From: Lentzea atacamensis
GTDB lineage: Bacteria > Actinomycetota > Actinomycetes > Mycobacteriales > Pseudonocardiaceae
Direction of reading: 5' to 3'
NCBI RefSeq assembly: GCF_003269295.1
Contig: NZ_QLTT01000003.1
Span: 868,001 to 932,000 of the forward strand
Length of the DNA stretch: 64,000 nt
The notes beneath the pieces are model-generated. The model saw only the letters and a program-made list of their open reading frames with translations. It was not told the DNA's origin and ran no database searches. The translations under genes were made by a program, and so were the position numbers. This document shows positions 46,988 to 55,786 of this stretch, piece by piece; position 1 is the stretch's first letter, and each line of letters opens with the position of its first letter.

Positions 46988-48508
46988 ATGGCTGTGACCC
47001 ACGGAACATCGGGGGCGGATGACCCCGTTGCCGTCGTACGGCTGGAGGGCATCGAGAAGAGCTTCTTCGGCGTACCGGTGCTGCGCGGCGTCGATCTCCT
47101 GCTGCACGCGGGTGAGGTGCATGCGCTGGTGGGGGAGAACGGTGCGGGCAAGTCGACGCTGCTGAAGGTGCTGGCCGGCGTCCACCGGCCCGACTCGGGA
47201 CGGATCGTGGTGCGGGACGAGGAGGTCTCGTTCACCGCGCCGCGCGACGCGCAGGCGGCGGGGATCGCGATCATCCACCAGGAGTTCACCCTCCTCGAGC
47301 ACCGCACGGTGGCCGAGAACGTGTTCCTGGGCCGGGAACCGGTGCGGCGCGGTCAGGTGGACCGGCGCGCGATGGAGACCCAGACCCGGCAGCTGCTCGA
47401 CTGGCTGGGAGAGGACGGCATCGAGCCCGGCACCGAGGTGGCCCGGTTGTCCGTGGCCCGCAAACAGGTGGTGGAGATCGTCAAGGCGCTGTCGGCGGAC
47501 GCCAAGGTCCTCGCGATGGACGAGCCCACCGCGGCGTTGGCGGACAACGAGGTCGAGCTGCTGTACGGCCTGGTGCGCAGACTTCGGGATCGTGGGATCG
47601 CGATTCTCTACGTGTCGCACCGGATGCGTGAAGTGTTCGACCTCAGCTCACGGATCACGGTGTTGAAGGACGGTGCGTTCGTCACCTGTGTGCCGACCGC
47701 CGATCTGGACACCGATCAGGTCGTGCGGCACATGGTCGGCCGTCCGCTGGAAGCGCTGTATCCCGAACGTACGAGCGTCCCCGGTGCGGTGCGGATCGCG
47801 TTGCGGGGAGCGGGAAACGAGCGGGTGCGGAACCTGACGTTCGACGTGCGGGCCGGGGAGATCGTGGGCCTCGCCGGGTTGCAGGGCTCCGGTCGTTCCG
47901 CGATCGCGCGGGCGATCTGGGGCGTCGAGCCGTTCACGACCGGCACCGTGGAACTCGATGGCGTGCCGACTCGCGTCACCGGTCCGCGGACGGCCGTCCG
48001 CAAGGGCATCGGGTACGTCACCGAGGATCGCAAGGGCGAAGGACTGGCGCTGCGGCAGTCGGTGCGGGACAACACCTTGCTGGTCCGTCGCGCGGCGTGC
48101 CGCGGTGCGGCGGCTCGTCAGGCCGCGGATCTGACACGGCTGCTCGGCGCGGTCGGTGTCGTCGCGCGCGGGCCGCATCAGGAAGTGCGCTACCTCTCCG
48201 GTGGCAACCAGCAGAAAGTGGTGCTGGGAAAGTGGCTCGCCGTGCGGCCACGCGTGCTGATCGTGGACGAGCCGACCCGCGGCGTCGACGTCGGCGCGAA
48301 ACAGACCCTGTACCGGTTGCTGCGCGACCTGGCGGACGACGGCATGGCGATCCTCATGATCTCGTCGGAGTTGCCGGAGCTGATCGGCATGAGCGACCGG
48401 ATCCTCGTCATGCACGAGGGCGCGCTGGCAGGTGTTCTGCCCGGCGGTGCCGACGAGGAAGCCGTGATGGGACTGGCCACCGGGCACCAGCCGGGGGCGG
48501 TGGCGTGA
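46988..48508 (+). CDS. Sugar ABC importer ATPase (RbsA/MglA type)
   Basis: This 506-residue protein has two fused nucleotide-binding domains. The first (about 14-245) has Walker A GENGAGKST, Walker B VLAMDEPTAAL and an intact H-loop (LYVSHRMREV). The second (about 260-500) has the degenerate Walker A GLQGSGRSAI usual in this family, signature LSGGNQQK and VDEPTRGVDV. It drives import of a monosaccharide or similar small sugar. No ribosome site is needed if the transcript is leaderless. It is the first gene of an operon reaching 57434. Confidence 0.95.
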   Translation: MAVTHGTSGADDPVAVVRLEGIEKSFFGVPVLRGVDLLLHAGEVHALVGENGAGKSTLLKVLAGVHRPDSGRIVVRDEEVSFTAPRDAQAAGIAIIHQEFTLLEHRTVAENVFLGREPVRRGQVDRRAMETQTRQLLDWLGEDGIEPGTEVARLSVARKQVVEIVKALSADAKVLAMDEPTAALADNEVELLYGLVRRLRDRGIAILYVSHRMREVFDLSSRITVLKDGAFVTCVPTADLDTDQVVRHMVGRPLEALYPERTSVPGAVRIALRGAGNERVRNLTFDVRAGEIVGLAGLQGSGRSAIARAIWGVEPFTTGTVELDGVPTRVTGPRTAVRKGIGYVTEDRKGEGLALRQSVRDNTLLVRRAACRGAAARQAADLTRLLGAVGVVARGPHQEVRYLSGGNQQKVVLGKWLAVRPRVLIVDEPTRGVDVGAKQTLYRLLRDLADDGMAILMISSELPELIGMSDRILVMHEGALAGVLPGGADEEAVMGLATGHQPGAVA

Positions 48509-49515
48509 GCGCCGTGCGCGAGCGGGCCCGCGGGCGCAGCGACGTGCCGCCGCGGACGAGGACGTTCGTGATCACCCCGGTCCTGGTCGTGTACCTCGCG
48601 CTGGCGGTGCTGCTGGTGGTCGGCAGTGTGCTGGTGGGCGTCCACGGAGGTGTGCTCCTCGATCACGGCGGCATTCTCAACATCCTGACGCGCGGCACGG
48701 TGCTCGGACTGGTCGCGATCGGGCAGACCCTGGTGATCGTCACCGGTTCCCTCGACCTGTCGGTGGCCTACCTGGTCGGCCTGTGCTCGCTGGTGGCCGC
48801 CGAGACGATGGCGGGCAGCCCGGCGATGATCGTGCCCGGTGTGCTGGCGGCGCTGGTGGTCGCGGCGGTGGTGGGGCTGGTCAACGGACTGGTGATCACC
48901 GTGCTGAAGGCCAACGCGTTCATCGCCACGCTGGGCGTCGCGCTGGTGCTGCGCGGCTACCTGGAGCACAACTACACAGGGCCGGCGGGCAGTGTGCCGC
49001 GCGCGTTCCAGCACATCGGCTACGACCGGATCGGACCGGTTCCGGTGGCGGCGCTGCTGATGTTGCTGCTCGCGGCGGCGGCGTGGTGGTACCTGCGGCG
49101 CACCCGCACGGGCTACCACATGTACGCAGTCGGCGGGGACGTCGACGTGGCCCGGCTGTCCGGCGTGCGCACCGGACGGACGATCGTCACCGCGCACGTG
49201 CTGTGCGCGGTCATGGCCGGGCTCGCCGGGGTGTTCCTGGCCGGTCGGCTGGGTTCGGGCGCCCCGTACGTCGGTACCGACGCCGGGTACGACCTGGAGT
49301 CGATCGCCGCCGTCGTGCTCGGCGGCACGGCCCTCGCGGGCGGTCGCGGCGGTGTGGCCGGCACCATCGGCGGCGTGCTGATCCTGTCCACATTGGACAC
49401 GATCTTCGACGACCTCGGGCTGGACTCCTTCTTCAAGGACGTCGTGCGCGGCGTCGTGCTCATCGTTGCGGTGGCGCTGTACGCCCGGCGCAGGGCTGCC
49501 AGGAGATCGACATGA
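48505..49515 (+). CDS. Sugar ABC importer permease (RbsC type), first copy
   Basis: This 336-residue membrane protein of the BPD_transp_2 family has about nine to ten helices. It has the conserved TLVIVTGSLDLSVAYLVGL after the third helix and a coupling-loop region (AVVLGGTALAGGRGGVAGTI). The GTG overlaps the ATPase stop (GTGA), and its own stop overlaps the next permease (ATGA). Two different permeases suggest a heterodimeric channel. Confidence 0.93.
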   Translation: MSAVRERARGRSDVPPRTRTFVITPVLVVYLALAVLLVVGSVLVGVHGGVLLDHGGILNILTRGTVLGLVAIGQTLVIVTGSLDLSVAYLVGLCSLVAAETMAGSPAMIVPGVLAALVVAAVVGLVNGLVITVLKANAFIATLGVALVLRGYLEHNYTGPAGSVPRAFQHIGYDRIGPVPVAALLMLLLAAAAWWYLRRTRTGYHMYAVGGDVDVARLSGVRTGRTIVTAHVLCAVMAGLAGVFLAGRLGSGAPYVGTDAGYDLESIAAVVLGGTALAGGRGGVAGTIGGVLILSTLDTIFDDLGLDSFFKDVVRGVVLIVAVALYARRRAARRST

Positions 49516-50501
49516 GAGCGCGGCCACGCCTGGCGGACGGCACCGGGCCCGTACTGGTCGTGCTGCTGATCCTGTTGGTGGGACTGGCGTTCGCCGGTCC
49601 CGCGTACGCTGAGCCCGGCGGCTACCTCGCGCTGCTCAAACGTGCGGCGCCACTCGTGGTGCTGGCCGTCGGCCAGTACTTCGTGATCGTGTCCGGTGGC
49701 TTCGACCTCTCCGTCGGCTCGCTGGTCACCGCCGAGGTGGTCGTCGCCGCCCGGCTGGTCAACGGTGATGACGCGAACACCGGGTGGGTGATCGCGCTGC
49801 TGTTGGGCTGCGGAATCCTCGTCGGGCTGGTCAACGGGCTGATCACGACGAAACTGCTGGTGCCGTCGTTCATCGTGACCCTGGGGATGCTGCTGGTGCT
49901 CGACGGTGCGGTGTTCCTGTGGTCAGGCGGAGCACCGCGCGGCGCCCTGTCCCCGTCGTTCCGCCTCATCGGCCGGGGCAGTGTTGACGTTCCGGTCCTC
50001 GGCCAGCTGCCGTGGTCGGTGATAGTGCTGCTGGTCGTGGTCGCCGCGGCGGTGTGGTTCATGCGCAGCGGAACCGGACGCACGCTGCTTGCCGTGGGGG
50101 ACAACGAGAACGTGGTCCGGCTCGCGGGCGGCCGGGTGGATCGGCTGCGCCTGCTCGCGTTCGTGCTGTCGGGGCTGCTCGCGTCGGTCGCCGCGATCCT
50201 GCTCGCCGGGTTCGCGGGCGTGTCGGCGCAGGTCGGTGAGGGCCTGGAGTTCCGTGCCATCACCGCCGTGGTGCTCGGCGGTGTCCTGCTCGGCGGTGGC
50301 CGCGGTTCCGTGGTCGCCGCGGCCGCGGGCGCGCTGTCGCTCGAAGCGCTCTTCTCCCTGTTGAACCTGCTGGGCGTCTCGGGCGCGCTCGAGTCCGCCG
50401 TGCAGGGCGTGATCATCATCGCGGCGGTGGCCTACGCCGCCCACGGGGCCGGGCTGTGGCGGGTGCTGCGGCCGCACCGGCCCGTTCCGGACACCGCCTG
50501 A
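49512..50501 (+). CDS. Sugar ABC importer permease (RbsC type), second copy
   Basis: This 329-residue BPD_transp_2 membrane protein has the family block QYFVIVSGGFDLSVGSLVTA and the loop AVVLGGVLLGGGRGSVVAAA. It pairs with the upstream permease. The start ATG overlaps the upstream stop. A 42-base gap with CGAGGAG then leads to the binding-protein gene. Confidence 0.93.
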   Translation: MRARPRLADGTGPVLVVLLILLVGLAFAGPAYAEPGGYLALLKRAAPLVVLAVGQYFVIVSGGFDLSVGSLVTAEVVVAARLVNGDDANTGWVIALLLGCGILVGLVNGLITTKLLVPSFIVTLGMLLVLDGAVFLWSGGAPRGALSPSFRLIGRGSVDVPVLGQLPWSVIVLLVVVAAAVWFMRSGTGRTLLAVGDNENVVRLAGGRVDRLRLLAFVLSGLLASVAAILLAGFAGVSAQVGEGLEFRAITAVVLGGVLLGGGRGSVVAAAAGALSLEALFSLLNLLGVSGALESAVQGVIIIAAVAYAAHGAGLWRVLRPHRPVPDTA

Positions 50502-50543
50502 ACAACCCGCCTGAACCCCGTCGACGAAGCCGAGGAGCAGCAC

Positions 50544-51731
50544 ATGAACAGCAGATGGTCCGTCGTGGCCCTGGTGGGCGCGTTCGCGGTGGCCGGGTGT
50601 GCCAGCGACCTTCCCGCCACCCCTGGTCCCGGCGGCACGTCCGAGTCCGCCAAGGCGAAGTCGGAGTTCTTCGACCCGGCCGAGTTCGAGCGCCAGCTGC
50701 GGTTCCGCACCGCGAAGGCGACCGGGCTGGACTCCCAGGACGGTACCGCCAAGCCCTGGGAGCAGATGCTCGAACCGCAACTGGTCGACACGGCCAAGTA
50801 CGCCAAGCCCGGCGGCGGCTACCACCTCTGCTTCTCCAACGCCTCGGTGGACAACCCGTGGCGGCAGGTCGGGTTCAAGACCATGAAGGAGGAGGTGAAG
50901 CTGCACCCGGAGATCACCAAGTTCACCGTGCTGGACGCGGAGGCCAAGGACGACAAGCAGATCAGCGACATCCAGTCGCTGGCCTCCCAGGGATGTCACG
51001 CGCTGATCGTCTCGCCGAACACGACCGCCACGCTCACCCCGGCTGTCGAGGCCGCCTGCGCGACCGGCGTGCCCGTGATCGTCTTCGACCGCGGCGTCAA
51101 GACCGGTTGCCCCGTGACGTTCATCCACCCGATCGGCGGGTTCGCGTTCGGCGCGGACGGCGCGGAGTTCCTCAAGGAGAAGGTGCAGCCGGGCGGCAAG
51201 GTCCTCGCGTTGCGCATCCTGCCCGGCGTCGACGTCCTGGAACAGCGCTGGGCGGCGGCCAACGAGATCTTCTCCGGCAGCCAGGTGAAGGTCGTGGGCG
51301 TCGAGTTCACCAACGGCGACGCGGCCAAGACCAAGAGCATCGTGAACGAGTACATCCAGCGCGAAGGCAAGATCGACGGCGTCTGGATGGACGCGGGCGC
51401 CACCGCGGTCGCGGCCGTGGAGGCGTTCCAGGACGCCGGCGCGGCGATCCCGCCGTTCGTGGGGGAGGACCAGCAGGACTTCCTGCGGATGTGGGCCGAC
51501 GAGAAGATGACCGCGGTCGCCCCGACCTACCCGACCTACCAGTGGCGCACGCCGGTCATCGCCGCCCTGCGCGTCCTCGGCGGCAAGCAGGTGCCGAAGG
51601 AATGGGTGCTGCCGCAGCCGAAGGTCACCCAGGACACCCTCAAGGACTTCATCAAGCAGGACATGCCGCCGCTGCACTACGCCATGTGCGGCTGCGAGGG
51701 CATGCCCGGCTACCCGGCGCCCTGGAAGTAG
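50544..51731 (+). CDS. Sugar ABC importer substrate-binding lipoprotein
   Basis: This 395-residue exported lipoprotein has a signal ending in a lipobox (AVAGC, Cys19) and a periplasmic-binding-protein type I fold. Typical stretches are SNASVDNPWRQVGFKTMKEE near the start and ALIVSPNTTATLTPAVEAAC. It delivers the ligand to the permeases. Odd features are several cysteines (such as the C-terminal AMCGCEGMPG) and a long N-terminal extension of about 80 residues before the binding fold. The ligand is unknown; the neighbouring enzymes suggest a pentose or keto-sugar. It is followed after 5 bases by the prenyltransferase gene. Confidence 0.92.
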   Translation: MNSRWSVVALVGAFAVAGCASDLPATPGPGGTSESAKAKSEFFDPAEFERQLRFRTAKATGLDSQDGTAKPWEQMLEPQLVDTAKYAKPGGGYHLCFSNASVDNPWRQVGFKTMKEEVKLHPEITKFTVLDAEAKDDKQISDIQSLASQGCHALIVSPNTTATLTPAVEAACATGVPVIVFDRGVKTGCPVTFIHPIGGFAFGADGAEFLKEKVQPGGKVLALRILPGVDVLEQRWAAANEIFSGSQVKVVGVEFTNGDAAKTKSIVNEYIQREGKIDGVWMDAGATAVAAVEAFQDAGAAIPPFVGEDQQDFLRMWADEKMTAVAPTYPTYQWRTPVIAALRVLGGKQVPKEWVLPQPKVTQDTLKDFIKQDMPPLHYAMCGCEGMPGYPAPWK

Positions 51732-51736
51732 CCGGG

Positions 51737-52519
51737 ATGATGAAGGCGTACGTGGACCTGGTGCGGGCACCAGCGGCACTCACGGTGCTGGGTGACACGC
51801 TGGTCGGCGCAGGAAAACCGTTGCGGGGCAAGGGCTTGTTGCTACCGCTGGCGTCCGTCTCGTTGTACTGGGCGGGAATGGCGCTCAACGACTGGGCCGA
51901 CCGCGACCTGGACGCGGTCGAACGACCGGAACGACCGATCCCGTCCGGCCGGATCAGCCCGGACGCGGCCCTGGCCACCGCAGCCGGACTGACCGCGCTC
52001 GGCGTCGGTCTCGCCGCGGCTGCCGGTCGCAACGCTCTGCCGCTCGCCGCGGCGGTGTGGGCTTACGACACCGTGCTGAAGGCCACTCCCGCCGGACCGT
52101 TCGCCATGGCAGCCTGCCGGGCGTTCGACGTGCTGCTGGGTGGCCGGGCCGTCCTGCCCGCCGGACTGATGGCCGCGCACACCCTTGGTGTGACGGTGTT
52201 GTCGCGGGGTGAGGTGCACGGCACGTCACCCCGCACGGCGAAAGCGGTCCTGTCGGGCACGGTGCTGACGGCGGTGGCGGCAGGCGTCTCCACCCGGCGG
52301 TTCACCGGGATCGCGGCGGCGCTGGGCTACGCGGTCACGGTAGGGCGTGCGCAGTGGCAGGTGGTCCGGCAGCCGTCGGGCGAGGCCGTCCGCACCGCGA
52401 CGAAGGAGGGCATCCACGGCATGGTGCTGCTCCAGTCCGCGCTGACCGAGCACGGCGCGGCGCTGCCGCTCGTGCTGCCGCTGGCCCGAGCGCTGAGCAG
52501 GAAGGTGAGCCCGACATGA
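51737..52519 (+). CDS. eboC: UbiA-type prenyltransferase (SCO3242 / EboC-like)
   Basis: This 260-residue integral membrane enzyme of the UbiA superfamily should transfer a prenyl chain to a small acceptor. The first aspartate motif is NDWADRDLD (residues about 52-60), followed by RPERPIPSG; the second region is less canonical (YDTVLKATPAGPFAM). Members with this sequence style are called SCO3242 family or EboC and occur with EboA, EboE and related genes. It directly follows the binding-protein gene, and its stop overlaps the EboA gene (ATGA). The donor may come from the synthase at 44641; the acceptor is unknown. Confidence 0.85.
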   Translation: MMKAYVDLVRAPAALTVLGDTLVGAGKPLRGKGLLLPLASVSLYWAGMALNDWADRDLDAVERPERPIPSGRISPDAALATAAGLTALGVGLAAAAGRNALPLAAAVWAYDTVLKATPAGPFAMAACRAFDVLLGGRAVLPAGLMAAHTLGVTVLSRGEVHGTSPRTAKAVLSGTVLTAVAAGVSTRRFTGIAAALGYAVTVGRAQWQVVRQPSGEAVRTATKEGIHGMVLLQSALTEHGAALPLVLPLARALSRKVSPT

Positions 52520-53844
52520 CGTTCCAGCTCGGCTACGGCACCAACGGGTTCGCCAACCACCGGCTCGACGACGCTCTCGCCGTGATCGCCGATCTCGGCT
52601 ACACGGCGGTGGCGCTCACCCTCGACCACCACCACCTCGACCCGTTCGCCGGCGACGTCGTCAAGCAGACCGATCGGCTTGCCGCACGCCTGCACGAACT
52701 GGGACTGGGCGTCGTCGTGGAGACCGGCGCGCGGTACCTGCTCGACCCGCGCCGCAAGCACCACCCGACCCTGGTCAGCTCGGACCAGGCGGTACGGGTC
52801 GACTTCCTGGTGCGTGCCAAGCAGATCGCGCTGGACCTCGGCGCGGACTGCGTGTCGTTCTGGTCCGGAGTGGGATCCGCGGACGACTGGGACCACCTGA
52901 GGTCGGGCGTCGCCGCGGTGCTGGAGAGCGGGCCGGGAGTCCCGATGGGACTGGAGCCGGAGCCGGGCATGGTCGTGCAGTGGCTCGACCAGGCACTGCG
53001 GCTGCGGACCGAGCTCGGGAACCCGGAGGAGCTGAGGATCACCCTCGACGTCGGGCACTGCGTCGCGGTCGAGCCGCAGGACGCGGCGGCGTGCATCAGG
53101 CAGGCGGGCGAGCTGCTCGTCAACGTGCAGCTCGACGACATGCTGCCCGGTGTGCACGAGCACCTGGAGTTCGGTGAGGGACAGCTGGACCTGCCCGCCA
53201 CGCTCGCCGCGCTGACCGGCATCGGCTACACCGGCGTCGCCGCGGTGGAGCTGCCCCGGCACAGCCACGCCGCACCGGACGTGGCGGGGCGGGCACTGCG
53301 GGCGCTGCGCGCGGCGGAGTGGCTGGCCGAGGCGGAACGGGCGGTCCGCGCCGATCCCGGCGCGATCGACACCCTGTTCCCCGCGGCGGGAAGGGCGGTG
53401 GGAGCAGGACAGGACGCCGCACGGGTCCGCCTGCTCACCGCGTTCGCCGACGTGTCCGGCGATCCGGTCGACGGCCTCACGAGGCTCTACCGGTACGGCA
53501 CCTCCGCGGAACGGCGAGGTGTCCTGCGCGGGCTGGCCGAGCTGGGGGACCGGGCTCCGGCAGCCGGGGTCGCGTTGGTCGAGGACGCCCTGCGCAGCAA
53601 CGAGACCGACCTGGTCGCGGCGGCACTCGGCCCGTTCGCCACCCGGCACCTCGGCAGGCACGCGTGGCGGCACGGCGTGCTCAAGTGCCTGTTCATGGGC
53701 ATTCCGCTGACCGTGGTCGACGGTCTCGACCGGCACTCGGACGCGGAGCTGCTGCGCATGGTCGCCGCGTTCGCCGACGAACGCCGCGCGGCCGGCCGTC
53801 CGGTGCCCGCCGACGCTCTCGCCCTGCTCGGAAAGGCTTCGTGA
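52516..53844 (+). CDS. eboA: Fused TIM-barrel isomerase and EboA domain protein
   Basis: This 442-residue protein has two parts. Residues about 1-275 form an AP-endonuclease-2-type TIM barrel with putative metal ligands in LEPEPGMVVQWLDQAL, LDVGHCVAVE and VAAVELPRHSH. Residues about 295-440 are an EboA domain (VRLLTAFADVSG, VEDALRSNETDLVAAALGPF, HAWRHGVLKCLFMGIPL). EboA has been linked to metabolite traffic, for example scytonemin export in cyanobacteria, but its chemistry is unknown. Fusion to an isomerase suggests both act on one sugar-derived intermediate. The start overlaps the prenyltransferase stop; the stop overlaps the TatD start (TGATG). Confidence 0.85.
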   Translation: MTFQLGYGTNGFANHRLDDALAVIADLGYTAVALTLDHHHLDPFAGDVVKQTDRLAARLHELGLGVVVETGARYLLDPRRKHHPTLVSSDQAVRVDFLVRAKQIALDLGADCVSFWSGVGSADDWDHLRSGVAAVLESGPGVPMGLEPEPGMVVQWLDQALRLRTELGNPEELRITLDVGHCVAVEPQDAAACIRQAGELLVNVQLDDMLPGVHEHLEFGEGQLDLPATLAALTGIGYTGVAAVELPRHSHAAPDVAGRALRALRAAEWLAEAERAVRADPGAIDTLFPAAGRAVGAGQDAARVRLLTAFADVSGDPVDGLTRLYRYGTSAERRGVLRGLAELGDRAPAAGVALVEDALRSNETDLVAAALGPFATRHLGRHAWRHGVLKCLFMGIPLTVVDGLDRHSDAELLRMVAAFADERRAAGRPVPADALALLGKAS

Positions 53845-54698
53845 TGCGCATCTTCGACCCGCACATCCACATGACGTCCCGCACCACCGACGACTACGAG
53901 GCCATGCGCGACGCCGGCGTGCGAGCGCTCGTCGAGCCCGCGTTCTGGCTGGGGCAGCCGCGGACGAGCGTCGGGTCGTTCGTCGACTACTTCGACAGCC
54001 TGCTCGGGTGGGAACGGTTCCGCGCCGCCCAGTTCGGCATTGCACACCACTGCGCGCTCGCCCTGAACCCCAAGGAGGCCAACGACCCCCGGTGCACCGA
54101 GGTGCTGGACGTGCTGCCGCGCTACCTGGCCAAGGACGGTGTGGTCGCGGTCGGCGAGGTCGGGTACGACTCGATGACGCAGGAGGAAGACGACGCGTTC
54201 GCACGCCAGCTGGAGCTGGCGCTCAGGCACGACCTGCCGGTCCTCGTGCACACACCGCACCGGGACAAGCAGGCGGGCACGAAGCGAACGCTGGACGTGG
54301 TCCGCGAGTCGGGCCTGGCGCCGCACCGCGTCCTGGTCGACCACCTCAACGAGACCACCGTCCGGATGGTGGCGGACGCGGGCTGCTGGATGGGGTTCTC
54401 CGTCTACCCGGACACCAAGATGGACGAGGCTCGGATGGTGGCGCTGCTCGCCGAGTACGGCACCGAGCGGATGCTGGTCAACTCCGCCGCCGACTGGGGC
54501 CGGTCCGATCCGCTGAAGACCCACAAGACCGGGTTGGCGATGCTGGACGCCGGGTTCGGCGAGTCCGAAGTGGACACGGTGTTGTGGCACAACCCGGTCG
54601 AGTTCTACGGCCAGAGCGGCAGGCTGGCGCTCGAGCCGGTGGCGGCGGGTGCGGTCGACGCGGCCACCGGCAGCTCGGTGCTGCGGGGTGAACGGTGA
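53844..54698 (+). CDS. eboB: TatD-type metal-dependent hydrolase (EboB-like)
   Basis: This 284-residue amidohydrolase-fold protein begins with the metal motif DPHIHM. It also has VVAVGEVGYDS, VLVHTPHRDK and VDHLNETT, and ends the barrel with NSAADWGRSDP. It matches the TatD-like member of Ebo clusters (EboB). The TatD family includes nucleases and lactone- or ester-hydrolysing enzymes, so the substrate is open. It is translationally coupled to both neighbours. Confidence 0.85.
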   Translation: MRIFDPHIHMTSRTTDDYEAMRDAGVRALVEPAFWLGQPRTSVGSFVDYFDSLLGWERFRAAQFGIAHHCALALNPKEANDPRCTEVLDVLPRYLAKDGVVAVGEVGYDSMTQEEDDAFARQLELALRHDLPVLVHTPHRDKQAGTKRTLDVVRESGLAPHRVLVDHLNETTVRMVADAGCWMGFSVYPDTKMDEARMVALLAEYGTERMLVNSAADWGRSDPLKTHKTGLAMLDAGFGESEVDTVLWHNPVEFYGQSGRLALEPVAAGAVDAATGSSVLRGER

Positions 54699-55786
54699 TC
54701 GCCTACTGCACCAACGTCCACCCGGCTCCCGACCTCGCGGGCATCCTGGCTCAGCTCGACCGGCATGCGGTCCGGGTGCGGGAGGCGCTGGAGGCGGACA
54801 CGCTCCCCTTGGGACTGTGGCTGCCCGCGCCGGTCGCACGAGGACTCGCGGAGGACGGCACCGCACTGCAGCACTTCCGCGCCGAGCTTGCGAGCAGAGG
54901 ACTGACGGTCTCCACGCTCAACGCGTTCCCGTACGGTGACTTCCACGACGAGGTGGTCAAGCACGCGGTGTACTTCCCGACGTGGACCGATTCGCGCCGC
55001 CTGCGGTACACAGTGGACTGTGCGGCCGTGCTGGCTGACCTGTTGCCCGATTCCGCGTCCTACGGCAGCATCTCGACCCTGCCACTGGCCTGGCGGGAGC
55101 CGTGGACGGGCCGCGACGACGACCGTGCCGCGGAGGCTCTCGCCGAGCTCACCCTGTCCCTGCGCGCCGAGACCCGCCGGCACGGCAGACCGATCAGGCT
55201 GGCCGTCGAGCCGGAGCCGGGTTGTGTGCTGGACACCGTCGCCGACGCGGTCGGCTGGCTGGCCGGCCGGGTCGATCCCGACCACATCGGGATCTGCCTG
55301 GACACCTGTCACCTCGCGGTGTCGTTCGCCGATCCGGCCGAGACGGTCGCGTCGATCCGCCGGGCAGGGCTGGAGGTGGTCAAGGTGCAGGCGTCGGCGG
55401 CACTGGAGGTGGCGGAACCCGGCACTGCGGCGGGCAGGCGGGCGATCGCGGAGTACAGCGAACCCCGCTACCTGCACCAGGTCCGGGAGAACACCCCCGG
55501 CGGTGTCCTGGCGGCGGACGACCTGCCGGAGGCGTTCGAGACCCTGCCCGCCGAGCACCCGTGGCGCGTGCACTTCCACGTGCCGCTGCACGCTGTTCCG
55601 CCCGCACCGCTCACGTCGACCACCGACGTGCTCGTGGCCGCTGTAGCGGCGGTGGACCCCGGCACGCACGTCGAGGTGGAGACCTACACCTGGACCGTGC
55701 TGCCGGGTGCGGGCGACCTCGCTGACGGCATCGCGGCGGAACTGCGCTGGGCGGCGCAGCACCTGCGGACGGGAGTGGCGGTGTGA
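54695..55786 (+). CDS. eboE: EboE-type TIM-barrel protein
   Basis: This 363-residue xylose-isomerase-like TIM barrel is typical of EboE metabolite traffic proteins. It shows YCTNVHPAPDL at the start, TLNAFPYGDFHDEVVK, the metal glutamate in AVEPEPGCVLDT, and ICLDTCHLAVSFADP. Its C-terminal third has VHFHVPLHAV and VEVETYTWTVL. EboE is thought to act on a sugar-like precursor, but no reaction is established. The GTG start overlaps the TatD stop; the stop overlaps the next gene (GTGA). Confidence 0.88.
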   Translation: MIAYCTNVHPAPDLAGILAQLDRHAVRVREALEADTLPLGLWLPAPVARGLAEDGTALQHFRAELASRGLTVSTLNAFPYGDFHDEVVKHAVYFPTWTDSRRLRYTVDCAAVLADLLPDSASYGSISTLPLAWREPWTGRDDDRAAEALAELTLSLRAETRRHGRPIRLAVEPEPGCVLDTVADAVGWLAGRVDPDHIGICLDTCHLAVSFADPAETVASIRRAGLEVVKVQASAALEVAEPGTAAGRRAIAEYSEPRYLHQVRENTPGGVLAADDLPEAFETLPAEHPWRVHFHVPLHAVPPAPLTSTTDVLVAAVAAVDPGTHVEVETYTWTVLPGAGDLADGIAAELRWAAQHLRTGVAV

